A stretch of 7,307 nucleotides of DNA from an uncultured Collinsella sp. (GTDB lineage: Bacteria; Actinomycetota; Coriobacteriia; Coriobacteriales; Coriobacteriaceae): contig CATZTY010000047.1 of NCBI GenBank assembly GCA_958424475.1, positions 1-7,307 of the forward strand, in the 5' to 3' direction. How positions within the stretch are numbered: position 1 is the first letter of the stretch; every line of letters starts with the position of its first letter. The position numbers and the translations under genes are program-made. Under the pieces are notes generated by a model that saw only the letters and a program-made list of their open reading frames with translations, made no database searches and had not been told where the DNA came from. This document shows, in pieces, positions 1 through 6,095 of this stretch.

Positions 1-357
1 AACGTCGAAATCGCCCCCGCCGTCACCGTCGCCGATGACGATCTGTGCACCATCACCATCACCGAGAAGTTCAAGGACGACTGGGGCGACATCGGCTTTG
101 TCGTCAACATCACCAACAAGAGCGACAAGGACCTGACCTTCTACGCTCCTTCCGGCAAGACCAACGTCAACGGCACCATGAAGGAACCCTGGTTCTCGGC
201 TAACCTGATGCCCGGCACCAGCGCCACCGAGGAATTCACGTTCTCGAGCGGCGAGCTTGACAGTCTTGACGACCTGGTCAACACGACCATCGGCATCGAC
301 GCCTACCTGACCGATTCCTACGAGGACGTCGCCTCTTACAGCGCAACCATCGCGTAA
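1..357 (+). CDS. 3' end of a gene for a predicted extracytoplasmic Ig-like (beta-sandwich) protein, 5' truncated by the window edge
   Basis: Reading frame 1 is open from the first base to a TAA at 355-357, giving the last 118 residues of a longer protein. The segment alternates short beta-strand-like stretches (TITITEKF, IGFVVNITNKS, ATEEFTF, TTIGIDAYL) with polar turns. It has the order 'hydrophobic strands, NKSDKDL, VNGTMKEPWF, MPGTSA, LDSLDDL, IGIDAYLTDS' seen in Ig-like C-terminal domains of secreted or membrane-anchored Coriobacteriia and Clostridia proteins. The fragment is acidic, has one cysteine and contains no membrane segment, so any signal peptide or anchor would lie upstream of the window. 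It is convergent with the response regulator gene. Function is unknown; the domain assignment is by pattern only. Confidence that it is coding is high, because the frame is long, in phase and followed by a strong hairpin. Confidence 0.8.
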   Translation, partial: NVEIAPAVTVADDDLCTITITEKFKDDWGDIGFVVNITNKSDKDLTFYAPSGKTNVNGTMKEPWFSANLMPGTSATEEFTFSSGELDSLDDLVNTTIGIDAYLTDSYEDVASYSATIA

Positions 358-407
358 CGGCAGACACCGATAGCCGCGGATTGGCGGACATATCCGCGCA
401 CATGCCA

Positions 408-442
408 GGCGGGGCCGCAGGAAATGATCCTGCGGCCCCGCC
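408..442 (+). terminator. Strong hairpin, probable terminator of the truncated plus-strand gene
   Basis: A perfect 15-bp stem (408-422 pairing with 428-442) with a 5-nt loop AATGA lies 50 nt after the TAA at 357. The stem is very GC-rich (core GGCGGGGCCGCAGGA). Only GCTTTATG follows, so the U-tract is weak, but the position at the end of a convergent gene favours transcription termination or 3'-end protection. A smaller inverted repeat (CGCGGAT at 375-381 with ATCCGCG at 392-398) lies just before it. Confidence 0.7.
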
Positions 443-473
443 GCTTTATGCCGACAGCACTGCCCATACAAGC

Positions 474-514
474 AGGTCGCCCGCCGTTTTTAGATGCAAA
501 ACGGCGGGCGACCT
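474..514 (-). terminator. Perfect 17-bp hairpin downstream of the signalling operon
   Basis: AGGTCGCCCGCCGTTTT (474-490) pairs perfectly with 498-514 around a 7-nt loop. It lies 33 nt beyond the stop codon of the response regulator gene (548), so it is the likely end of the minus-strand operon transcript. Unusually, the T/A tracts are at the top of the stem beside the loop, not after it, so it is not a canonical U-tailed terminator. It could work in both directions with the neighbouring hairpin at 408-442. Confidence 0.6.
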
Positions 515-547
515 ATCTTCGGCGTTGGAGCACGGGCGGCACACCGA

Positions 548-1171
548 CTACGGGCGCTCCATGTTGGGGACGATGCTGCCTTCGGTCACCGCATGCACGG
601 CCAGGCGCATGATGTTGTCGTAGCCGGTCTTGTTGAGAATCTCCGAGATGCGGCGTTTGATGGTGCCCTCGCTCATAAACAGCTCGGCCGCGATCTCGCG
701 GCGGCTCTTGCCCTCGCAGGCAAGGCGCAAAATCGACAGCTCGACATCGTCGAGGGTCGCCGTGCCCGAAAAAATGCTCTCGGGCGGCTTGGGAAACGTG
801 CAATAGCCCGCCAGCGTGGAGCGCATCACGGCGAACAGCTCGTCGATACCGACGTTCTTGTACACAAAGCTGTCGACGCCCGCCTCGCGGGCCTGATCGA
901 CAAAGGTGATCTCGGGCATGCCGGTCATGATAATGATGCGACACTCGGGCAGTTGCTCCTTGATGCGCGCCGCCGCCACGATGCCGTTTGAATCGTGTTC
1001 GGTGCACACGTCCATCAGTATCATGTCCGGGCGCTCCTTGAGCGCGACACCCAAGGCCTCGGAAGCATCGGCAATGGCGGAAACAACGGTCATATCGGGC
1101 TGGTCGCCAACGGAGCGCGCCAGGCTCTCGCGCAAGATAGCTTGGTCTTCGACGATAAGGACGCGAATCAT
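548..1171 (-). CDS. NarL/FixJ (LuxR-type) two-component response regulator
   Basis: This 207-residue protein has the usual length and order of the NarL family. Residues 1-120 form a receiver domain with acidic pocket E8/D9 in VLIVEDQ, phosphoacceptor D54 in ILMDV, switch T83 in IIMTG and conserved K105 in FVYKN. Residues about 140-200 form a LuxR-type helix-turn-helix (LDDVELSILRLACEGKSRREIAAELFMSEGTIKRRISEIL). It should be phosphorylated by the adjacent kinase and bind promoter DNA as a dimer. The start ATG at 1171 is well supported: an AAGGAG Shine-Dalgarno sits 6-7 nt upstream, and the ATG overlaps the kinase stop codon (ATGA, 1168-1171), which suggests translational coupling. It is the last gene of a three-gene operon. 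The regulated genes cannot be told from this window. All catalytic residues are present. Confidence 0.95.
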   Translation of the reverse strand: MIRVLIVEDQAILRESLARSVGDQPDMTVVSAIADASEALGVALKERPDMILMDVCTEHDSNGIVAAARIKEQLPECRIIIMTGMPEITFVDQAREAGVDSFVYKNVGIDELFAVMRSTLAGYCTFPKPPESIFSGTATLDDVELSILRLACEGKSRREIAAELFMSEGTIKRRISEILNKTGYDNIMRLAVHAVTEGSIVPNMERP

Positions 1172-2667
1172 GAGTTTCTCCTTTGAGCTGTGGCGCTGGC
1201 GTTGAGCGGGATGGACACCGCAAGCGTAAAGGGCGGGGCGGCATGGATTTCCAGGCAGCCGCCCAGATCTTGCGCGCCATGCCTCATACCTGGAATACCC
1301 GTTCCCTCGCGATACGATACGGGTGCAGGCGCGCCGTCGTTAGAAACGGTCATCCGCGCAACAGCGCTGCCTTCCGACGTCTCCCGCCACAGGCGCACAT
1401 GGACCCGATGGGCCTGTGCATGCTTGGTGGCATTGGTCGAGGCTTCGCGGATAATCTGCAGAAAGGCTGCGGCGACACGCGCGTCCTCAGGCAGCTCGCC
1501 CTCCACATCGATCTGCACGCTCACCAGGCCAAAGGCATGGACGATATCGCCCAGTTGCTCTGTCGGTTCGGTGTCGCCCCCACTGCGCAGATCGGCAGCG
1601 ATTGAGCGCAGCAGCGGGTCGATCTGCTCGAGTGACTCGTCATCCAGGCGCCCCTCCTCCAGATAACGATGGAGGATGGACAGGCGCTGCCCGATCACGT
1701 CGTGCACGCGAGCGCGCATACGCAGATAGGCCGCATTGTCAGCAACTTTTTTGACTTCTTCGATCTGGGCTTGGAGCTCTTGGCCCGCAAGCTCAAGCAG
1801 GTGGTTGGCTTGCGCCAGGCGATCATGAGCATGCGCATACTCTGTTACATCCAGGCCGATAATGCGCTCAAAGAGGCGGCCCGAAACCATAACGTCATCG
1901 TGCACAAACAAGCGAATCTCGGCGGGAGAAACCTCGACCACCGCCCGCGCCTCACCAAAGCGGTCCAGATTAATCCGCACACGGTTCTGGCTGCTTTCGG
2001 GCATTTGCATGCTGAGTTTGCGCAGGTCGTTCCATGTGCCGCTCATATCGCCTAGGTCGGTGGGCATATGAAGTTCCACCAGGTTTCTGCGCATGCAGCG
2101 GTTCATGAGCAGCGGACGGCCCCTCGGGTCCAGATACAGGATGCCCACGGGAATCACGTTGATGGTCTCGATCGTCGAGAACGCGGTGATATCCTCCTGG
2201 CGGTTACGGACGTCCATCAAGAGCGCCGCGATGGAACGGAACAGGAAGAACGCTCCCTCTGCGATAAGGACAACGGTCCACGCCGAGCCCATGGCAAAAA
2301 CCACCGGCGGTGTAACGGCGACAACAAGCAGCAGCTCGACCAGCATGACGGGGCGACGATAGCGCACCATAAGCACCACGCCATAGGCAAAGATTGCGGC
2401 ATTGAGCCACAGCACTCCGCCCATTGCCCTGGCGCAAACGTCAAGCGGCGCCACCAGATACGAGCCAGACGACGCGAACAGGATAAGCGCCGAAACCACC
2501 AGGTGGAGCACGAGGCTCGCCTCGTAGGCGCAAATCACCTTACGGTTATAGGACGAGCGGCGCGATGAAATGAGCGGGACGTGGATCGTCTGCAGACACG
2601 CAGCCAGGGCAAAGACAACATCGAGCGCAACGATTTGGGGAAGGATGAGCGAAATCGTCATCGTCAC
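1168..2667 (-). CDS. Membrane sensor histidine kinase of the NarX/DesK type (HisKA_3-like plus HATPase)
   Basis: A 499-residue kinase. Residues about 8-150 hold roughly five hydrophobic membrane segments with short loops and no large extracytoplasmic domain, so the signal is probably sensed in or near the membrane, or through a partner. Residues about 160-275 look like a PAS-type domain (VIPVGILYLDPRGRPLLMN ... IGLDVTEY), followed by a short coiled coil (280-312). The dimerisation/phosphotransfer motif is RARVHDVIGQRLS with phosphoacceptor H322. The ATPase domain has an N-box (REASTNATKHA, N412), a G1 box (VSNDG, D444) and a G2 box (GTGIPGM, 455-461), so it appears catalytically complete. The start is GTG at 2667, overlapping the upstream stop as GTGA (2664-2667), with a GAGGG Shine-Dalgarno about 7 nt upstream. 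An ATG two codons in (2661) is the alternative. It is the obvious phosphodonor for the downstream response regulator. The signal is unknown. Confidence 0.93.
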   Translation of the reverse strand: MTMTISLILPQIVALDVVFALAACLQTIHVPLISSRRSSYNRKVICAYEASLVLHLVVSALILFASSGSYLVAPLDVCARAMGGVLWLNAAIFAYGVVLMVRYRRPVMLVELLLVVAVTPPVVFAMGSAWTVVLIAEGAFFLFRSIAALLMDVRNRQEDITAFSTIETINVIPVGILYLDPRGRPLLMNRCMRRNLVELHMPTDLGDMSGTWNDLRKLSMQMPESSQNRVRINLDRFGEARAVVEVSPAEIRLFVHDDVMVSGRLFERIIGLDVTEYAHAHDRLAQANHLLELAGQELQAQIEEVKKVADNAAYLRMRARVHDVIGQRLSILHRYLEEGRLDDESLEQIDPLLRSIAADLRSGGDTEPTEQLGDIVHAFGLVSVQIDVEGELPEDARVAAAFLQIIREASTNATKHAQAHRVHVRLWRETSEGSAVARMTVSNDGAPAPVSYREGTGIPGMRHGAQDLGGCLEIHAAPPFTLAVSIPLNASATAQRRNS

Positions 2668-4463
2668 TCACCCGCCCTCGGCATCAACACGATCATACGC
2701 AACTGGCCGGGTTCGCCCTCAAGGCGGTATGCCACGTTGCGCCTTTGCAGAGCGCTTTCGAGCTCTTGCGCAGCGGGCGTCTGCGAAAGATCTGCATCAT
2801 CGTTGGAAAAAAGCGTGGCGCGCAGCTCGACACTGCATCGGTCATGATCGCCCAAGTGATACATAAGCGCCGGATGGTCGGTGGTGTAGGCAAAAAACGC
2901 AAAGTCATACACGCAGTCGTACAGGGCGCTTACCGTACTGGCGTGCATCGGGCGCCGTATGGCGATAATCGAGGCGCAATCGATATCGATGGTGCGCAGG
3001 TCGCTTGCGAGCTCGTTGGCAATGAGCTGAATGCGGTCGCGATCAAAACCGCTCTCCCCGTGCTGTGCCAACGTGAGCGACCCCTTGCGCTTGCAATAGG
3101 CGACGAGCATCTTGGCGCGCTGCAGCATGCGGTAGCGCTCGTGCGAAGACGCTTCGTCGGTCAACGGCGGCAGCGAGCTCAGCAGGTCGTACATCCCTTC
3201 GAGCGCGCGGGCAAGCGCTTGATCCACGTCTTGGACCAGCAGGGTCTCGGCCTCTTGATCTGCCAAATGCGTCTTAAGGTCGTAGTCGGCGGCGAGCAGC
3301 TCGTTTTGACGCTGCAACTCCATGCGACGATGTGCCAGTTCACGGTTAAGCTCGTTGAGCTCCGACACGTCTTGGGCAAGCAGGGCCGATCCGCCCAGCA
3401 GTGGGAAGGCACGGTACATTACATCGGGATCGGACGCCACGGCAAAGGCATGGGCGCGGCCGTGCTCCTGGACCCGCAACTCCTCGCGCACGCCCACCGG
3501 CATTGGCTTTGACACTGGCGTGGCATAGACTTCCTGCAGGTCGCGCGTTAGAACTTTGAGGTCAAGCGGCAAGGTGTCAAAGATGCCGGCAATGTCGTGA
3601 TACGACGGAATGACACCGCAATCGAGACAGATTTCCATCGCCACCACGCACAGAACGCAATAGACGAGCGAAAAGTTGAGCTTCCATGCCCAGGGCACGC
3701 GCAACGCATACGAGATGGCAAAGAATGCGCCACCCAGCAGTACGAGCGCCGCCGTACCCGAGAAACGCTGGATGCGAAAGAACGAGGACCGACCAACCAG
3801 GATAAAAAAGGCCACGAAGTTAAAGGCCGTCCACACTAAGACAGCGAAATAACCCCAGCCGTACGTGTAATCGTTGCTCCAGGTGTCGCTTGTACGGTCA
3901 AAGCGGAAGACCTGCTGGTGAAAATCGTTGGTGAGCACAAATCCGATAAGCAGGATGGCCACAATCCACAGCGCAACGCAGTAGCGGCGACCCAGGCGGT
4001 GTTGCTCCAGGCCCGCAAGGCGCAGGCCACACAACTGGTAGAGCAGCGGAATGAGCGTCATGGGCACGTAGTACAGGTACCACAGCACGGTGGCATAGAA
4101 CGGCGTGAACGACTTGTACTTGAGAATGACTTCGATCATCCACAGGGTGCAGATGGTGGCGATGGCAACAAGGCGGCGGCGCAACACATAGTCCAAACAG
4201 CGCAGATAGACCGATACGCCCCAAATTGAAAATACTATTGCGGCGACAAGCAGCGGGAGAGAGCTCGAATGGACGAGCGCATCCACGACCTCTTCGGACA
4301 CCTCGCTATGGGCGGGCACGGCGTTGGAAAGTTTGGGGTCGAAGGCGAACAGCGACGGCAAGACCACCAAAAGCATGAGGAACAGCGCGGTGATGACACC
4401 GGCGATAGCAAAGACGCGGTGGCGGTACACCTGATGTGTTATGCCAACAAGGAATCGCGGCAT
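2664..4463 (-). CDS. Multi-pass membrane sensor like 7TM histidine kinases but without recognisable kinase motifs
   Basis: Numbered from the preferred ATG at 4463 (599 residues), about seven to eight hydrophobic segments lie at roughly 17-38, 69-87, 96-114, 121-146, 162-179, 203-224, 234-254 and 262-282, resembling the histidine-kinase N-terminal 7TM region. A PAS-like stretch follows (about 290-365), then a coiled coil rich in E/L/Q (about 366-414) and a C-terminal domain containing AYCKRKGSLTLA (455-466). I see no phosphoacceptor H-box, no N-box and no G1/G2 glycine motifs, so it is probably a non-phosphorylating sensor or scaffold feeding the kinase encoded next (4-bp overlap). Start choice: a longer frame begins at a GTG (4691) inside a palindromic repeat and is unlikely. 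ATG 4547 is possible (627 residues); a weak -10-like TACACT lies 9 nt upstream of it. ATG 4463 has only a weak AGG nearby, but it places the first membrane segment normally. Two small hairpins (4487-4507, 4511-4524) lie between these ATGs. Confidence 0.85.
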   Translation of the reverse strand: MPRFLVGITHQVYRHRVFAIAGVITALFLMLLVVLPSLFAFDPKLSNAVPAHSEVSEEVVDALVHSSSLPLLVAAIVFSIWGVSVYLRCLDYVLRRRLVAIATICTLWMIEVILKYKSFTPFYATVLWYLYYVPMTLIPLLYQLCGLRLAGLEQHRLGRRYCVALWIVAILLIGFVLTNDFHQQVFRFDRTSDTWSNDYTYGWGYFAVLVWTAFNFVAFFILVGRSSFFRIQRFSGTAALVLLGGAFFAISYALRVPWAWKLNFSLVYCVLCVVAMEICLDCGVIPSYHDIAGIFDTLPLDLKVLTRDLQEVYATPVSKPMPVGVREELRVQEHGRAHAFAVASDPDVMYRAFPLLGGSALLAQDVSELNELNRELAHRRMELQRQNELLAADYDLKTHLADQEAETLLVQDVDQALARALEGMYDLLSSLPPLTDEASSHERYRMLQRAKMLVAYCKRKGSLTLAQHGESGFDRDRIQLIANELASDLRTIDIDCASIIAIRRPMHASTVSALYDCVYDFAFFAYTTDHPALMYHLGDHDRCSVELRATLFSNDDADLSQTPAAQELESALQRRNVAYRLEGEPGQLRMIVLMPRAGE

Positions 4464-4660
4464 GGCGAAGAGCCTGCCGCCCCTGGGATCCGCCACGGGA
4501 GCGGATCGGGCGGCCGCGTGGCCGATATGTCGCTCGCGGGTACCCATAGTGCTTTTAGTGTACCGACAGATGGGTCGAAAAAGCGGGCCGCATGTCCCAA
4601 AATCCGCAGACGGCAAGGCGCCCGGCAGCCTCCCCCGTCTGGCACTTCCCGATATCCGCC

Positions 4661-4711
4661 CGCCCCAAACCACCGCAAAGGGGACAGGCACCTTTGTGGT
4701 GGTTTGGGGCG
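4661..4711. repeat. Long palindromic element with GGGACAGGCACCTTT core, REP-like
   Basis: A 21-nt arm (4661-4681) pairs with 4691-4711 around a 9-nt loop (4682-4690, GGACAGGCA). The single imperfect position (G4675 opposite T4697) is a G-U wobble in plus-strand RNA and a mismatch in minus-strand RNA. The core AAAGGGGACAGGCACCTTT resembles palindromes scattered in many bacterial genomes, some of them near REP-associated Y1 transposases; that resemblance is from memory and was not searched. It begins 5 nt past the DUF4867 stop codon, so it could also act as a minus-strand 3'-end hairpin, but there is no T-tract. It lies in the gap between two minus-strand genes. Confidence 0.7.
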
Positions 4712-4716
4712 ATGCG

Positions 4717-5361
4717 CTAGTCCACGGTGATGTCGAGGTTCTTGCCGATGAGGCCTACGTAGCCGCCTTCGGCAGCCTTGGGGCTGTCAGCATGGCAGAG
4801 GACCCACTTGTCAGCCTTCCAATAGCAGTAGCTGTCACCGGCGGCAGGCATGTCGGTTGCGGCCTCGGGGCGCGGGCCGTTGGTGCCCGCCGGCAGCGCC
4901 ACCATCACCTGAAAGCCGCCGTCGTCGACCATGCACGGCGTGTAGTGGAGCGTGGTGTTGAAAACCTCGACAACCTTGCCCGCCGGCACGCGGAACGCCT
5001 TGACGCACGCGGTGTCGAGCTTACCGTCCTCGATCTCCCAGCGATGCGCCACAAGCAGAATAAAATCGCGAGCACCCAGGTTGAACTCGCTGGCGCGGTG
5101 GTACTCCAGGCAGTTGAGGCGCGTATTGTGACCGTTGCACCAGCCGAGCTGGAAGGGACGACCACCAAACATGAGAAAGCCCAACTTATCGGCATCCTTG
5201 ACGCCCTCGAGCTCCGGCGCACTTGCTACGTACTTGCTGCCCTCGGGAATGGGCGTGGCAGAGAGCGCCTCGAGCACGGGCGACGTGAGCTCGGACGGAA
5301 CGTTATCCCAAACGTTGCCATAGGACTTGAACTCGGGATCGTTGACAGAGTAGATATGCAT
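4717..5361 (-). CDS. DUF4867 family protein (cupin-like, function unknown)
   Basis: A 214-residue soluble protein with no signal peptide or membrane segment. I recognise it as DUF4867 from the central block GGRPFQLGWCNGHNTRLNCL followed by EYHRASEFNLGARDFILL (66-104), the segment AFRVPAGKVVEVFNTTLHYTPC (122-143), LPAGTNGP and the C-terminal VGLIGKNLDI. The pattern suggests a cupin-like beta barrel; E86, H88 and H139 are candidate metal ligands (inference). No reaction is established for the family to my knowledge, and sugar-related metabolism is only suggested by the operator-like sites upstream. The start is the ATG at 5361, because a clear AGGAG lies about 7 nt upstream. A longer frame from 5397 would add 12 residues encoded by promoter/operator DNA. 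The gene has its own promoter (5396-5424) and ends against the palindrome at 4661-4711, so it is probably monocistronic. Confidence 0.88.
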   Translation of the reverse strand: MHIYSVNDPEFKSYGNVWDNVPSELTSPVLEALSATPIPEGSKYVASAPELEGVKDADKLGFLMFGGRPFQLGWCNGHNTRLNCLEYHRASEFNLGARDFILLVAHRWEIEDGKLDTACVKAFRVPAGKVVEVFNTTLHYTPCMVDDGGFQVMVALPAGTNGPRPEAATDMPAAGDSYCYWKADKWVLCHADSPKAAEGGYVGLIGKNLDITVD

Positions 5362-5430
5362 GTTCACTCCTGTTCGTTTATGTGACGGTACGAACATTCT
5401 AGAACAAACATGAGCGATTTTGAACGTTCA
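5361..5430 (-). promoter_or_regulatory. Operator-like array of TGTTC/GAACA half-sites over the DUF4867 promoter and start
   Basis: TGTTC occurs at 5361 and 5371, and its inverse GAACA at 5392 and 5402, so two half-sites 10 bp apart face two half-sites 10 bp apart. Both pairs share the dyad at 5383.5. The inner pair is longer: TGTTCGT (5371-5377) against ACGAACA (5390-5396). A perfect 10-bp palindrome, TGAACGTTCA, lies at 5421-5430, its dyad 42 bp (about four helical turns) away. The half-site matches the TGTTCG/CGAACA core known for GlpR of the DeoR family. The array covers the -35, the -10, the Shine-Dalgarno and the start codon, which fits repression. Confidence 0.6.
5396..5424 (-). promoter_or_regulatory. 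Candidate sigma-70-type promoter of the DUF4867 gene
   Basis: On the minus strand TTCAAA (5419-5424, 4 of 6 matches to TTGACA) is followed after 17 bp by TAGAAT (5396-5401, 5 of 6 matches to TATAAT). Transcription would begin near 5389, giving a leader of about 28 nt before the ATG at 5361. The half-sites described in the overlapping operator entry sit on both boxes. Confidence 0.55.
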
Positions 5431-5445
5431 TCCCGACCACTCAAC

Positions 5446-5476
5446 AAAAAGGCGCCCCCGCATAAGCGAAGGCGCC
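5446..5476 (-). terminator. Rho-independent terminator of luxS
   Basis: On the minus strand an 11-bp stem (GGCGCCTTCGC pairing with GCGGGGGCGCC, two G-U pairs) with a TTAT tetraloop is followed directly by TTTTT (5446-5450). It begins 29 nt after the luxS stop codon. This is a complete intrinsic terminator, and it isolates luxS from the DUF4867 gene. Confidence 0.9.
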
Positions 5477-5505
5477 CAATGCGCGCGTTTTGGATGATAA
5501 AGCCC

Positions 5506-5994
5506 TTATGCCTGCTGATAGCGCAGGTGCTTCTCGTCGATATCGGCCAGGTCGCGGTCGAGGTAACGGCGCGCGAGCCAGTTTGCCATGGGAAGGTTCT
5601 GGTCCAGGTAGTTGCCGCACTCCTCGGGAGCGGCACCGGGGACATCGCCCTCAAAGCCGGCGACAAACTCGAACAGCTCACGCACGAGCGGCAGGATCTC
5701 CTCGCTCGTCACCTCGCCAAACACGACCAGGTAAAAGCCCGTGCGGCAGCCCATGGGGCCAAAGTAGACAATGCGGCCCGACCACTCGGCATGATTGCGA
5801 AGGAACGTCGCACCCAGGTGCTCGATGGTGTGGCACTCGGCCGTGTTCATGACCGGCTCCTTGTTGGGCGTAGTCAGGCGCAGGTCAAACGTGGTGACGG
5901 CGGCACCGGTCGCCGGATCGCGGTCGATGCGGCTCACATACACGCCGGGCTCAAGCAGCAGATGATCAACGGAAAAGCTGGCGATGCGCTCCAT
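5506..5994 (-). CDS. luxS: S-ribosylhomocysteine lyase LuxS (AI-2 synthase)
   Basis: This 162-residue cytoplasmic enzyme cleaves S-ribosylhomocysteine to homocysteine and 4,5-dihydroxy-2,3-pentanedione, the precursor of autoinducer-2, in the activated methyl cycle. The family signature is complete: HTIEH with metal ligands H55 and H59 and catalytic E58, GPMGCRTG with catalytic C83, and EECGNY with third metal ligand C126. The N-terminal SFSVDHLLLEPGVYVSR and the TPNKEPVMNTAECH segment are also typical. Length is normal and no residue is missing. The ATG at 5994 has an AGAGGA Shine-Dalgarno about 6 nt upstream. The gene ends at a strong terminator and is preceded by a gap of about 100 nt with a possible extended -10 promoter, so it may be transcribed alone or as a read-through product of the nucleoside hydrolase operon. 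No pfs (SAH nucleosidase) gene is seen beside it. Confidence 0.97.
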   Translation of the reverse strand: MERIASFSVDHLLLEPGVYVSRIDRDPATGAAVTTFDLRLTTPNKEPVMNTAECHTIEHLGATFLRNHAEWSGRIVYFGPMGCRTGFYLVVFGEVTSEEILPLVRELFEFVAGFEGDVPGAAPEECGNYLDQNLPMANWLARRYLDRDLADIDEKHLRYQQA

Positions 5995-6017
5995 GGCAGA
6001 TCCTCTCGATAGTCAAA

Positions 6018-6088
6018 TTGGGACGGGGCTCTTTTAGCTGGTTCGAATGGTCACACCAATCATACCAGTCAAAAAAGCCCCGTCCAAA
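6018..6088. repeat. Long imperfect inverted repeat between the nucleoside hydrolase gene and luxS
   Basis: The outer arms are a perfect 10-bp match (GGACGGGGCT 6021-6030 with AGCCCCGTCC 6076-6085). They continue inward through TTTT/AAAA (6032-6035 with 6071-6074), GCTGGT/ACCAGT (6037-6042 with 6064-6069, one G-U) and a short apical helix (6048-6051 with 6055-6058). It begins 8 nt after the nucleoside hydrolase stop codon, so it probably forms the 3' end structure of that transcript. There is no good U-tract after it on either strand. It could instead be a small dispersed repeat. Confidence 0.6.
6059..6067 (-). promoter_or_regulatory. Candidate extended -10 promoter for luxS
   Basis: On the minus strand TGGTATGAT fits the extended -10 form TGnTATAAT with one mismatch. 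No good -35 box is found 16-18 bp upstream, as expected for an extended -10 promoter. Transcription would begin near 6052, with a leader of about 58 nt before luxS. The box lies inside the arms of the inverted repeat at 6018-6088, which lowers confidence. Confidence 0.4.
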
Positions 6089-6095
6089 AGACAAC

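Noticed and set aside
513..1280. 255-residue minus-strand frame overlapping the response regulator
   Set aside because: It is a shadow in another frame; the regulator frame has a complete receiver and HTH and a strong Shine-Dalgarno.
2745..3512. 255-residue open frame on the plus strand opposite the 7TM sensor gene
   Set aside because: It is antisense to a strongly supported gene, has no recognisable domain and arises from GC-rich third codon positions of the real gene.
4441..5385. 314-residue open frame on the plus strand across the sensor leader and DUF4867 gene
   Set aside because: It passes through the palindrome and is antisense to a recognised family; no motif or ribosome binding site supports it.
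5362..5397. Longer N-terminus for the DUF4867 protein starting at 5397
   Set aside because: The extra 12 codons cover the -10 box and the half-site array, while the ATG at 5361 has an ideal AGGAG.
5995..6095. SAM or SAH riboswitch in front of luxS
   Set aside because: The leader is only about 58-100 nt, is dominated by one inverted repeat, and shows no conserved SAM/SAH riboswitch core that I can recognise.
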